Origin: Bacillus massilioanorexius
GTDB lineage: Bacteria > Bacillota > Bacilli > Bacillales > DSM-1321
Length of the DNA: 45,079 nucleotides
Direction: 5' to 3'
Assembly (NCBI RefSeq): GCF_902374955.1
Contig: NZ_CABKRX010000093.1
Coordinates: 1 to 45,079, forward strand
The position numbers and the translations under genes were made by a program. The notes beneath the pieces are model-generated. The model made no database searches and was not told the DNA's origin. It saw only the letters and a program-made list of their open reading frames with translations. Position 1 is the stretch's first letter. Every line of letters starts with the position of its first letter. Positions 7,162-15,199 of the stretch are shown in pieces.

Positions 7162-8628
7162 ATGAATCAGAAGTTTGCTGACGACAGCTATGCCCTACAT
7201 ACAGATTTATATCAAATAAACATGGCTGAAACGTATTGGGAAGATAATATGCATAATCGAAAAGCGGTGTTTGAAGTATACTTTCGAAAAATGCCGTTTC
7301 AAAATGGTTATGCCATATTTGCTGGTCTTGAGAAAGTGATCGATTATTTAACGAATTTTCGTTTTTCAAAAACGGATATTGATTATTTAAGAGAGCTGGG
7401 ATATCAGGAAGATTTTTTAGATTATTTAAAGGATATGACTTTTACGGGAACAGTTCGGTCAATGAGAGAAGGAGAATTAGTATTCGGGAATGAACCGTTA
7501 ATTCGAGTTGAAGCTCCATTAGCAGAAGCTCAAATAATTGAAACGGCTATATTAAACATTGTGAACTATCAAACATTAATTGCTACGAAAGCTTCAAGAA
7601 TTAAACAGGTCATTGGTGACGATGTGGCGATGGAATTTGGTACTAGAAGAGCTCAAGAGTTTGATGCTGCTATTTGGGGAACTCGAGCTGCATTTATTGG
7701 AGGATTTGAAGCTACATCTAATGTTAGAGCTGGAAAACTATTTGGAATTCCAGTATCAGGTACACATGCACATTCACTTATCCAAGCATATCGTGATGAA
7801 TATACTGCTTTTCATAAATATGCCCGTCGTCATAAAGATTGTGTATTTTTAGTTGATACATATGACACGCTAAAATCAGGTGTCCCTAATGCAATTAAAG
7901 TTGCCAAAGAACTAGGCGATAAAATTAATTTCTTAGGAATTCGTTTAGATAGTGGAGATTTAGCTTATCTTTCTAAGAAAGCTCGAAAAATGTTAGATGA
8001 AGCAGGTTTTCCAAATGCTAAAATTATTGCTTCTAATGATTTAGATGAATTAACTATTCATCAGTTAAAGGCACAAGGAGCTAGAATTGATACATGGGGA
8101 ATTGGTACGAAACTTATTACTGCTTACGATCAACCAGCTTTAGGAGCTGTTTATAAAATGGTTTCCATTGAATCTGAAACAGGGGAAATGTTAGATACAA
8201 TTAAGATTAGTGGTAATCCAGAAAAAGTATCCACTCCTGGTCTTAAAAGAGTGTTCCGTATCATAAACATAGATGATCAAAAATCAGAAGGCGACTATAT
8301 TACGTTAGAAAATGAAAATCCTCAAGATGAAACGTTTTTAAAAATGTTCCATCCAGTACACACGTTTATCAGTAAATATGTAACAAATTTTGAAGCGAGA
8401 GAGCTCCATCATACAATATTTGAAAATGGAAATCTTGTTTATCAATGTCCTGATTTGAAGGAAATTCAAGCGTTTGTTAAAGATAATTTAAACTACTTAT
8501 GGGATGAGTATAAACGTACTTTACATGCAGAAGAGTATCCAGTTGATTTAAGTCAAGCATGCTGGGATAATAAAATGAAACATATCGCTGAAGTAAAAGA
8601 AACGATAAAGAATAAGCTGAATAAATGA
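7162..8628 (+). CDS. pncB: Nicotinate phosphoribosyltransferase
   Basis: A 488-residue cytoplasmic enzyme of NAD salvage that converts nicotinate, PRPP and ATP to nicotinate mononucleotide. Typical motifs are DLYQINMAETYW near the N-terminus, MEFGTRRAQ, GTHAHSLIQA, LVDTYDT, GIRLDSGDLAYLSKKAR and IIASNDLDE. The length is that of the long Gram-positive class. The ATG at 7162 is chosen because TTGGAGG (7148-7154) is a good ribosome binding site 7 bases upstream; the in-frame TTG at 7147 overlaps it. It is monocistronic, with its own terminator. A TATAAT at 7087-7092 may be its -10 box, but no good -35 is seen. Confidence 0.96.
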   Translation: MNQKFADDSYALHTDLYQINMAETYWEDNMHNRKAVFEVYFRKMPFQNGYAIFAGLEKVIDYLTNFRFSKTDIDYLRELGYQEDFLDYLKDMTFTGTVRSMREGELVFGNEPLIRVEAPLAEAQIIETAILNIVNYQTLIATKASRIKQVIGDDVAMEFGTRRAQEFDAAIWGTRAAFIGGFEATSNVRAGKLFGIPVSGTHAHSLIQAYRDEYTAFHKYARRHKDCVFLVDTYDTLKSGVPNAIKVAKELGDKINFLGIRLDSGDLAYLSKKARKMLDEAGFPNAKIIASNDLDELTIHQLKAQGARIDTWGIGTKLITAYDQPALGAVYKMVSIESETGEMLDTIKISGNPEKVSTPGLKRVFRIINIDDQKSEGDYITLENENPQDETFLKMFHPVHTFISKYVTNFEARELHHTIFENGNLVYQCPDLKEIQAFVKDNLNYLWDEYKRTLHAEEYPVDLSQACWDNKMKHIAEVKETIKNKLNK

Positions 8629-8643
8629 TAGTACAAATAATTA

Positions 8644-8686
8644 AAAAACACCGTTAGATCTATTATGATTTAACGGTGTTTTTTTG
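8644..8686 (+). terminator. Intrinsic terminator after pncB
   Basis: AAAACACCGTTA / TAACGGTGTTTT stem with a 14-base loop and a T-run. Confidence 0.88.
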
Positions 8687-8699
8687 AAGTATTATAGAA

Positions 8700-8815
8700 G
8701 CTCGTTGAGTTCCGCGAGCAGGGACGAGCCGCTTCCTTCGCTTCGCTCATTCCAAGGTCTCGACTATCCCGCTTTTCCCACAGGAGTCGCCACTCTTCGC
8801 TTCCATCAACTGAAT
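8700..8815 (-). repeat. Dispersed Bacillaceae-type intergenic repeat, copy A (reverse orientation)
   Basis: Read on the minus strand it runs GTTGATGGAAGCGAAGAG, GGCGACTCCTGTGGG, then GTCGAGACC. This follows the GC-rich intergenic repeat common in Bacillaceae (rule of thumb: TTGATTGGAGCG... GACTCCTGCGGGA... GAGACC). GC content is visibly higher than its surroundings. Related copies lie at 13925, 18657, 32116 and 43340. Confidence 0.7.
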
Positions 8816-8867
8816 GTATGAATATCGCTTGCACAATTTACTGTAGCTAAAGAAAAAATTTGTAAAA

Positions 8868-8990
8868 ATGTGGGGATGGGGTTTGAAACCAAAGCCAGTT
8901 AATTCAGTTATTGTAGGAAGCAATGATATATCCTTTCATTTATCTATTATCGGAGTAAAAGTAGTTTTAAATTTGGAAGATGTTGATTAA
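8868..8990 (+). CDS. Possible 40-residue peptide or gene fragment, unknown
   Basis: ATG at 8868 opens a 40-codon frame beginning MWGWGLKPKPVNSVIVG and ending with an acidic LEDVD. No clear ribosome binding site precedes it, and it sits between a repeat copy and gene debris. I do not recognise it; it may be a remnant rather than a working gene. Confidence 0.2.
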   Translation: MWGWGLKPKPVNSVIVGSNDISFHLSIIGVKVVLNLEDVD

Positions 8991-9059
8991 ATAATGTTAT
9001 TTAAGAAGCCTTATTAATATGTATGTACTATTCTTTCTATTCGATTAAATGAAGATTGC

Positions 9060-9125
9060 TTATCCTTCGCCAAATAATTTAGCTTCCATATTCGAAATAA
9101 TATCCTCTGCTGTCTTATTAGCAAT
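9060..9125 (-). pseudogene. Short C-terminal coding remnant, unknown family
   Basis: On the minus strand a stretch of about 20 codons reads ANKTAEDIISNMEAKLFGEG before a stop. The amino acid composition looks protein-like but no start or ribosome binding site is present. It is probably debris in the 709-base gap between pncB and the next operon. Confidence 0.25.
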
Positions 9126-9292
9126 ATACAAAAATAATTAACGTATTTTTAAAAAATATTTTATAAAAAAAGAAGGAGTTTGCTAAGTATTGTCGAAAAT
9201 GTATAAAAATAGTAATACGTGGGTGTTTTTGTTTAACAGTATGGTTGGTTAAATTGAAATATGTGTTACTGCTATTTTTTTACCGTCAACAT

Positions 9293-9306
9293 ACTAACCG
9301 TTTAGT
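9293..9306 (+). promoter_or_regulatory. Candidate TetR-type operator upstream of the acyl-CoA kinase operon
   Basis: ACTAACCGTTTAGT is symmetric at 12 of 14 positions and lies 32 bases before the first gene of the operon. ACTAAC-type palindromes are common for TetR regulators of acyl-CoA metabolism. The TetR gene at 13284 is the likely binder, by inference. Confidence 0.5.
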
Positions 9307-9337
9307 TAGAAATCAAATGGGATAGGGAGAGAGATGA

Positions 9338-10402
9338 ATGCAAAATAGTGATACAAAACCAGTCAGACATGGGGAAGAACTAGAAATTGATGTATTAGAA
9401 CATTTTTTACGGAAAGAAATCGTTGATTTACCAGACGATGAATTACAGATTGAGCAATTCGGAGCAGGACACTCCAATCTAACCTATTGTTTAAAGATTG
9501 GTAACTGGGAAGCAGTGTTAAGAAGACCACCACATGGACCTATTGCGCCAAAAGCGCATGATATGAAAAGAGAATTTGAATTTCTAACTGAGCTTTATCC
9601 TTATTTTAAGATTGCCCCAAAACCGTATTTATATTGTGAGGATGAGAAAATTGTAGGAAGTCATTTTTTTGTTATGGAAAGAAAAAAAGGGATTGTTTTA
9701 GATACAGACTTTCCTTTGAATATTCATCCAACAAAAGAAATAAATCAATCTATTTCAGAACATATGGTTGATCATCTTGTACAACTTCACAACATAGACT
9801 ATCAATCCACTAAGCTAGGAGATATGAGCCAACCTATAGGTTTCATGGAACGTCAGGTGAATGGTTGGATTTCAAGATATGAACGTTCAAAAACAGATGA
9901 GATTAAAGGTATCGCAGACTTACAAAATTGGCTTTCTAATCATTTACCTACATCGTTAGCACCAACTATTATCCACTATGATTACAAATTAAATAATGCG
10001 ATGTTTTCTGAAGATTTAAGTGAAATGATAGGTTTATTTGATTGGGAAATGTCTACTGTTGGTGATCCACTAGCAGATTTAGGTGCTGCCTTAAGTTATT
10101 GGACGGAAAGTGATGATCCGGATTTAATCAAATACGGATTAGGTAAACCTTCTGTAACTACTATGAATGGTTTTTTTACAAGAGATGAATTTATTCACAA
10201 ATATAGTCTAAAAAGTGGTCGTGATGTAAGTCAGGTTCATTATTATTTAACTTTTGCCTATTTTAAACTAGCAGTGATTTGTCAGCAAATCTATTATCGT
10301 TATAAAAAAGGTCAAACGAATGATCCGAGATTTTCAAAGTTAGACGTAACAATTAATAGTATCATTCAACATGCAAATGATATTTCAGTCAAGCCATTTT
10401 AA
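9338..10402 (+). CDS. APH-type phosphotransferase, ACAD10/11 N-domain / LvaA-like (probable hydroxyacyl-CoA kinase)
   Basis: A 354-residue protein of the aminoglycoside-phosphotransferase fold. FGAGHSNLTYCLKIG forms the nucleotide loop, VLRRPPHGPIAPKAHDMKREF resembles the equivalent stretch of ACAD11, IIHYDYKLNNAMF is the catalytic loop (Asp, Asn) and LFDWEMSTVGDPLADLG carries the metal-binding Asp. The ATG at 9338 has GGGAGAGAG 5-7 bases upstream; an ATG at 9334 runs into a stop after four codons. First gene of an operon with ComB-like, acyl-CoA dehydrogenase and SDR genes. LvaA in Pseudomonas putida and the APH domain of mammalian ACAD11 phosphorylate 4-hydroxyacyl-CoA; the same role is inferred here, not shown. 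Confidence 0.85.
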   Translation: MQNSDTKPVRHGEELEIDVLEHFLRKEIVDLPDDELQIEQFGAGHSNLTYCLKIGNWEAVLRRPPHGPIAPKAHDMKREFEFLTELYPYFKIAPKPYLYCEDEKIVGSHFFVMERKKGIVLDTDFPLNIHPTKEINQSISEHMVDHLVQLHNIDYQSTKLGDMSQPIGFMERQVNGWISRYERSKTDEIKGIADLQNWLSNHLPTSLAPTIIHYDYKLNNAMFSEDLSEMIGLFDWEMSTVGDPLADLGAALSYWTESDDPDLIKYGLGKPSVTTMNGFFTRDEFIHKYSLKSGRDVSQVHYYLTFAYFKLAVICQQIYYRYKKGQTNDPRFSKLDVTINSIIQHANDISVKPF

Positions 10403-10424
10403 GATATCGTGAAGGGAGAATTTT

Positions 10425-11156
10425 ATGACAAAAGTACATCTTCTCCTAAAAAAAGAAGAAATTGATCAAAAAAAGATGGAAGATAATAAGATTGCTGTTG
10501 TGTTTGATGTGTTACTTGCCACATCAACGATTGTAACAGCACTGTATTATGGTGCGAAAGAAGTAATCCCAGTATTAAATGAAAGAGATGCGAAACAAAA
10601 GGCTAAAGGAAGAGATTTGAGTAGTTTTTTACTTGTTGGAGAATATGAAGGTACAACAATTGAAGGATTTCTAGATCCAAATCCATTACAATTGGTTGAT
10701 TTATTAGAAGATAAAACTATGATTCTTTCTACAACAAATGGAACGGTTGCTATTAATAACTGTTCCTCAGCTAAAAAAGTGTATATCTGTTCGCTTTTAA
10801 ACGGGAAAGCAATAGCAGACCATATTCACAAAACACACATAGATGAAACGATTGTCATTGTGTGCTCAGGTTCCTCTAATCATTTTTGCATCGAAGATTT
10901 TTATGGGGCAGGCTATTTTTTAGATTGTCTCATTCAAAATAATCCATTAAAATTCGAGCTTTCAGACTCAGCACGTGCTGCTCTACTTTTCTTTCAAAAT
11001 ACGTCTGATAAGGCGGAAATGATCGTAAAATCAAGTCGAGTTGGTAGAATGTTAGAGCATCTTCATTTTGATCAAGAAATAAAACATGTTGTGAATAAGG
11101 GAGTATTACCAATTGTCGCTTCTTTATCAAAAGAAAAAAGTATTATTGCAGAATAA
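10425..11156 (+). CDS. ComB-family phosphatase (2-phosphosulfolactate phosphatase-like)
   Basis: A 243-residue protein with ComB features: AVVFDVLLATSTIVTAL at the N-terminus (the Asp of VFDV is the usual metal ligand), LVGEYEGTTIEGFLDPNPL, MILSTTNGTVAI and VCSGSSNHFCIEDFYGAG with acidic metal ligands. ComB hydrolyses 2-phosphosulfolactate in coenzyme M or sulfolactate metabolism, but no partner of that pathway is visible here. The gene lies 22 bases after an acyl-CoA kinase and before an acyl-CoA dehydrogenase, so a phosphatase acting on a phosphorylated acyl-CoA or hydroxyacid is an alternative inference. GAAGGGAG precedes the ATG. Confidence 0.82.
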   Translation: MTKVHLLLKKEEIDQKKMEDNKIAVVFDVLLATSTIVTALYYGAKEVIPVLNERDAKQKAKGRDLSSFLLVGEYEGTTIEGFLDPNPLQLVDLLEDKTMILSTTNGTVAINNCSSAKKVYICSLLNGKAIADHIHKTHIDETIVIVCSGSSNHFCIEDFYGAGYFLDCLIQNNPLKFELSDSARAALLFFQNTSDKAEMIVKSSRVGRMLEHLHFDQEIKHVVNKGVLPIVASLSKEKSIIAE

Positions 11157-11220
11157 ATTATTTTATGGGTAAGGTTACTATAGTTTTTGATAATAACAAA
11201 TACAAGGGGATGTACAAATA

Positions 11221-12426
11221 ATGAATTTTGATTATTCTGATAAAGTGAAGGAACTTCAAGCTAAGCTCAATACTTTTATGGAACAATATATTTTTCCAAA
11301 TGAAAAAGTGTATGAAGAGCAAATTGATCCAGCCAATCGCTTTGCTAGTGTTCCTCCAATTATGGAAGAACTGAAACAAAAAGCAAAAGATGCTGGTCTA
11401 TGGAATTTATTTTTACCAGAAAGTGAATATGGAGCGGGCTTAACTAATGTAGAGTACGCACCACTATGTGAAATAATGGGACAATCCATCATTGCTCCAG
11501 AGGTATTTAATTGTAATGCTCCAGATACAGGAAATATGGAAGTAATCGTTCGCTACGGTACAAGAGAACAAAAAGAGCAATGGTTAAAACCACTATTAAA
11601 TGGTGAAATTCGATCATGTTTCTCAATGACCGAACCTGATGTTGCTTCATCAGATGCTACAAACATACAAACGAGTATCGTCCGTGAAGGAGATGAATAT
11701 GTGATTAACGGTACTAAATGGTGGTCTTCAGGTGGAAATGATCCTCGTTGTAAAATTGCTATTGTAATGGGGAAAAATGATCCAAATGCTAATAAATATG
11801 AACAACAATCTATGATCTTGGTGCCTTTGGATACATCTGGTGTAACCATTAAAAGAGCATTACCTGTATTTGGTTATGATCATGCTCCACATGGACATGC
11901 AGAAATAGAATATAAAAATGTTAGAGTACCGGCTTCAAATATCATCTGGGGTGAAGGCAAAGGTTTTGCTATTGCACAAGGAAGACTAGGACCTGGGCGT
12001 ATTCATCATTGTATGAGAGCTATTGGTGCTGCAGAAAGAGCATTAAAGGATCTTTGTACTAGAGTCCAAGATCGAACAGCTTTCGGGAAAAAATTATCGC
12101 AGCAAGGCGTTATTCAAGAATGGATAGCAGATGCACGAATCGAAATCGAACAAGCTAGACTATTAACTCTTAAAGCAGCTTATATGATGGATACTGTTGG
12201 TAACAAGCATGCGAAATCGGAAATTGCTATGATCAAAGTAGTAGCACCATCAATGGCATTAAAAATTATCGATCGTGCTATACAAGCGCTAGGTGCAGCT
12301 GGAGTAAGTGATGATTATTCTTTAGCATCAAGCTGGGCCAATGTACGAACTTTACGTTTAGCAGATGGGCCAGATGAAGTTCATCGCCGAGCGGTTGCAA
12401 AATATGAACTACAAAAATATCAATAA
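11221..12426 (+). CDS. Acyl-CoA dehydrogenase, ACAD10/11 class (LvaC-like)
   Basis: A 401-residue flavoprotein with the usual acyl-CoA dehydrogenase order: N-terminal helical domain, CFSMTEPDVASSDATN (flavin contact), INGTKWWSSGG, middle beta domain, then a C-terminal helical bundle. QGRLGPGRIHHCMRAIG and LRLADGPDEVHRR closely recall the corresponding regions of ACAD11. In LvaC and ACAD10/11 the enzyme removes phosphate from 4-phosphoacyl-CoA and rehydrates it to 3-hydroxyacyl-CoA. The pairing with an APH kinase two genes upstream makes that chemistry likely here. AAGGGG lies about 12 bases before the ATG, a rather long spacing. Confidence 0.9.
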   Translation: MNFDYSDKVKELQAKLNTFMEQYIFPNEKVYEEQIDPANRFASVPPIMEELKQKAKDAGLWNLFLPESEYGAGLTNVEYAPLCEIMGQSIIAPEVFNCNAPDTGNMEVIVRYGTREQKEQWLKPLLNGEIRSCFSMTEPDVASSDATNIQTSIVREGDEYVINGTKWWSSGGNDPRCKIAIVMGKNDPNANKYEQQSMILVPLDTSGVTIKRALPVFGYDHAPHGHAEIEYKNVRVPASNIIWGEGKGFAIAQGRLGPGRIHHCMRAIGAAERALKDLCTRVQDRTAFGKKLSQQGVIQEWIADARIEIEQARLLTLKAAYMMDTVGNKHAKSEIAMIKVVAPSMALKIIDRAIQALGAAGVSDDYSLASSWANVRTLRLADGPDEVHRRAVAKYELQKYQ

Positions 12427-12440
12427 ATGGAGGAATTCAA

Positions 12441-13214
12441 ATGAATGTGAAGCAGTTATTTGATTTAACAGATAAAGTAGCTATTATTACCGGTGGCGGT
12501 CGTGGATTAGGGCAACAAATTGCTGAAGGGTTAGGGGAAGCCGGGGCGAAGGTTGTTCTTTGTTCCAGATCTATGGAAGCTTGTATGGAAGTTGCTAAGG
12601 AATTAAATGATCGAGGAATTGAAGCTTTAGCATTAAAATGTGATGTAACAGAACCAGTTGATGTAAAAGAGGTTGTAAACAAAACATTAGAACACTTTGG
12701 TAGAATTGATATATTGGTAAACAATAGTGGAGCTTCATGGGGAGCGCCAGCTGAGGAAATGCCATTAGTAGCTTGGGAAAAAGTCATGAATGTAAATGCT
12801 ACTGGAACATTTTTAATGTCGAAAGCTGTTGGAAATGTCATGCTTGAACAGCAATCTGGAAAAATAATTAATATTGCTTCTGTAGCAGGTATAAAAGGCT
12901 CTGATCCTAAATTAATGGATACAATTGGATATACAGCAAGTAAAGGTGCTGTTGTTGCATTTACAAAAGACTTAGCAGTGAAGTGGGGTCCACGGGGTGT
13001 CAATGTAAATGCTATTGCTCCTGGGTTCTTCCCTTCAAAGATGTCAAAGGTGTTGATACAAAAAGGTGGAGATAAAATTCTTGAAGGAACAGCTTTAAAA
13101 AGATTTGGCAACGAGAATGACTTAAAAGGAGCTGCGCTCTTTTTAGCATCTGCTGCTTCTGATTATGTTACCGGTACAATTTTATCTGTAGATGGTGGTA
13201 TGACAGCGATGTAA
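12441..13214 (+). CDS. SDR family oxidoreductase (LvaD-like position)
   Basis: A 257-residue classical short-chain dehydrogenase. Rossmann motif ITGGGRGLG (residues about 16-24), CDVTEP, NNSGAS, catalytic Ser in NIASVAG, YTASK (Tyr and Lys) and C-terminal SVDGGM. It follows the acyl-CoA dehydrogenase by 14 bases with GGAGG before the ATG, so it is cotranscribed. In the levulinate pathway an SDR (LvaD) reduces the 4-keto group to 4-hydroxyacyl-CoA; a similar keto/hydroxy interconversion is inferred. The substrate is not determinable from sequence. Confidence 0.9.
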   Translation: MNVKQLFDLTDKVAIITGGGRGLGQQIAEGLGEAGAKVVLCSRSMEACMEVAKELNDRGIEALALKCDVTEPVDVKEVVNKTLEHFGRIDILVNNSGASWGAPAEEMPLVAWEKVMNVNATGTFLMSKAVGNVMLEQQSGKIINIASVAGIKGSDPKLMDTIGYTASKGAVVAFTKDLAVKWGPRGVNVNAIAPGFFPSKMSKVLIQKGGDKILEGTALKRFGNENDLKGAALFLASAASDYVTGTILSVDGGMTAM

Positions 13215-13283
13215 TCAAAGAAAATATTTTTCTTTAATATGATATAATAAGAGGAAAATTGATCCAAATGTGAGGAATAACGT

Positions 13284-13853
13284 ATGAAAGACAAAATATT
13301 AGAGGCATGTATCGATCTATTTGGTGAAAAAGGATATAAAGAAACATCCATTCAAGATATTACAAAACAAATTGGTGTCACTAAAGGTGCCTTCTATTAC
13401 TATTATAATAGTAAGCAAGAAATCTTAGGTGATATTTGCATGTCTTATATAGAAACACAACTTGAACAACAGCAAGTTGTGTTAGATAATCCATCCTTGG
13501 ATAGTAAGGAAAAACTTTATCAGCTCGTCCTTATAGAGATTAAAAGTATCAAAAATGAAAGAGGAAGTGCTCGTATTTTCTTTCGTGATATGAGAAATAT
13601 TGAGGACTCTCAGTTAAAAGAAATAAAAGTAAAAAGAAACCAATTCCGTAAAAACTATCAAACTCTCATAAATCAAGGAATCAATAATGGTGAATTTAAA
13701 GAAAGCCTTGATGCAGAAATGTTGACATTTGGAATACTAGGTATTGCTAATTGGACGTATTATTGGTTTAAGCCAGATGGTAGAATGTCTGAAGAGTCAA
13801 TAACCGATATTTTTGTCGATATGATTTTAAATGGGATTACTAATGATAATTAA
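13284..13853 (+). CDS. TetR family transcriptional regulator
   Basis: A 189-residue regulator. The N-terminal helix-turn-helix is clear: ILEACIDLFGEKGYKETSIQ, then GVTKGAFYYYYNSKQEIL. The C-terminal ligand domain resembles those of KstR2/FadR-like regulators of lipid catabolism, though I rate that weakly. The start has TGAGGA 9 bases upstream. A TATAAT with extended TGA (13240-13248) and an 8-bp inverted repeat AAAGAAAA/TTTTCTTT (13217-13235) precede it, so it may have its own promoter. It probably represses the upstream operon through the palindrome at 9293. Confidence 0.92.
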   Translation: MKDKILEACIDLFGEKGYKETSIQDITKQIGVTKGAFYYYYNSKQEILGDICMSYIETQLEQQQVVLDNPSLDSKEKLYQLVLIEIKSIKNERGSARIFFRDMRNIEDSQLKEIKVKRNQFRKNYQTLINQGINNGEFKESLDAEMLTFGILGIANWTYYWFKPDGRMSEESITDIFVDMILNGITNDN

Positions 13854-13858
13854 TCGTT

Positions 13859-13907
13859 AAAAAAGAGTCTAAATAGTGTAACAAACTGCTATATAGACTC
13901 TTTTTAT
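13859..13907 (+). terminator. Intrinsic terminator after tetR
   Basis: Stem AAAAGAGTCTA (13861-13871) / TAGACTCTTTT (13894-13904), with a smaller inner stem, followed by T-rich sequence. Confidence 0.85.
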
Positions 13908-13924
13908 TATGTTGTTTTCGTTTA

Positions 13925-14058
13925 CTTTGTTGCATATGAATAAGTTGCGAATATTGGGTTGTGTTGAATTCTTTTCCAGGAAGGTCGCTTTCCTTGGTAC
14001 TCGTTTGGTCTCACCTCACGCTCCGATCGACCTTTTACAGTATATTTTTTCACCGAAT
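13925..14058 (-). repeat. Dispersed intergenic repeat, copy B (reverse orientation)
   Basis: On the minus strand it reads TTCGGTGAAAAAATATACTG, then AAAGGTCGATCGGAGCGTGA and GGTGAGACC, ending AAAGCGACCTTCC...GAATTCAACAC. It aligns with copy C at 18657 both in the 5' flank (TTCGGTGAATAAAAT) and the 3' flank (GAATGCAACACAGCC). Confidence 0.65.
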
Positions 14059-14137
14059 TTTTTTAAAAAACAACATTTTTAGAAACCTTTTTATATAACC
14101 ATGTATGAATTGGCTGGATAATTTAGCAGTTGTCCAT

Positions 14138-15094
14138 TTATACGTATGACATCGCAATATCTTCTAGTGCATCGATAAATAACGGATCATCATTAGCGGC
14201 TGGTATATAATGATAAGATTGTCCACCAGCATCTAAAAATAACTCTTTATTCTCTACTTCTAATTCTTCTAACGTTTCAAGACAATCTGCTGTAAAGGAA
14301 GGTGCCATAATCATGATGTTCCTATACCCTTCTTTCGCTAGCTGTATTAATGTGTCGCTTGTTGAAGGCTCAACCCAGGGCTCTTTACCGAATTTTGATT
14401 GAAAGCTTTCTATTATATGTAAATTTGGAAAATGCTGTTGTATCGCATCTGTTGTTTTTCTACATCTTGAAGGATAATCATCTCCTGTTTCTGCGTATCT
14501 AAGTGGAATCCCGTGATAAGACAAGACTAGACAATCAGGATTACCTTGTATATCAATGCTAGTTTGAATACGATTTGTTAAAAACTTCACAAAAAATGGA
14601 TGATCTGGATAATCACGAACAAATATTAGTTCTGGTATATCTCTCGATTTACTTAAAGAACAAACAACACGATCCCAAACAGATGCAGTAGTAGTAGAAG
14701 AATACTGAGGGAATAATGGTAAAACGATTAATTTTTTGATTCCCATTTTATGAAGTCTTTCTACTTCAGATGCAATAGATGGATTGCCGTAAGTCATAGC
14801 TAAGCCAACATGAATATTTTTAGAATTAAATCTTTTTTGAAGTGCATCTTGTTGTTTTTGGCTATTCAATAAAAGAGGTGACCCTTGTTCCGTCCATATA
14901 GATTGATACAACTTCGCGGACTTTTTAGGTCTAACTCGTAATATAATTCCGTGAAGAATGGGTAACCATTGTATTCTAGGTAGGTCGATTACTCGTGGAT
15001 CACTTAAAAATTCTTTTAAATAAGATTTTACAGATGCAGGCTCAGGTGTATCGGGTGTTCCCAAATTAACTAGTAAAATTGCTGTCTTTTCCAT
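14138..15094 (-). CDS. hemH: Ferrochelatase (coproporphyrin type in Firmicutes)
   Basis: A 318-residue enzyme that inserts iron into the porphyrin late in heme synthesis; Gram-positive members act on coproporphyrin III. N-terminal ILLVNLGTPDTPEP, then LSYHGIPLRY carrying the metal-site His and SFTADCLETLEELEVE carrying the conserved Glu. No membrane segment is seen, as in the soluble Bacillus enzyme of about 310 residues. The ATG at 15092-15094 is chosen because AAGGAG sits 6 bases upstream; the upstream in-frame ATG at 15109 overlaps that site. hemE and hemY are not adjacent, so this may be a separate or second copy. It is divergent from a YdhR-type gene. Confidence 0.95.
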   Translation of the reverse strand: MEKTAILLVNLGTPDTPEPASVKSYLKEFLSDPRVIDLPRIQWLPILHGIILRVRPKKSAKLYQSIWTEQGSPLLLNSQKQQDALQKRFNSKNIHVGLAMTYGNPSIASEVERLHKMGIKKLIVLPLFPQYSSTTTASVWDRVVCSLSKSRDIPELIFVRDYPDHPFFVKFLTNRIQTSIDIQGNPDCLVLSYHGIPLRYAETGDDYPSRCRKTTDAIQQHFPNLHIIESFQSKFGKEPWVEPSTSDTLIQLAKEGYRNIMIMAPSFTADCLETLEELEVENKELFLDAGGQSYHYIPAANDDPLFIDALEDIAMSYV

Positions 15095-15107
15095 TTTGTG
15101 CTCCTTC

Positions 15108-15126
15108 ATTAAATACGGTATTTAAT
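15108..15126 (-). promoter_or_regulatory. Palindrome directly upstream of the hemH ribosome binding site
   Basis: Perfect 8-bp inverted repeat ATTAAATA-CGG-TATTTAAT. It ends one base before the hemH Shine-Dalgarno, so it could be an operator or an RNA hairpin controlling translation. No known box is matched with certainty. Confidence 0.45.
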
Positions 15127-15146
15127 AAACTTCTCAAATAGATGTG

Positions 15147-15199
15147 AGACTTAATCTTAAGTCTTCAAAATATAATTAAAGTTGTCAATATTGTACAAT
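15147..15199. promoter_or_regulatory. Divergent hemH / ydhR-like regulatory region with two palindromes
   Basis: AGACTTAA-TC-TTAAGTCT (15147-15164) is a perfect 18-bp palindrome. ATTGTACAAT (15190-15199) is a second perfect palindrome, lying just downstream of a TTGTCA box (15182-15187) that may be the -35 of the rightward gene (possible -10 TATAGC at 15205). Regulator unknown. Confidence 0.45.

Noticed and set aside
10425..11156. Coenzyme M or spore sulfolactate biosynthesis locus
   Set aside because: Only the ComB-like gene is present; no synthase or dehydrogenase of that pathway is seen in 45 kb.
12437..13111. 224-codon open frame on the minus strand
   Set aside because: Lies wholly antisense to the well-supported SDR gene, has no ribosome binding site, and its composition is that of a mirrored coding frame.
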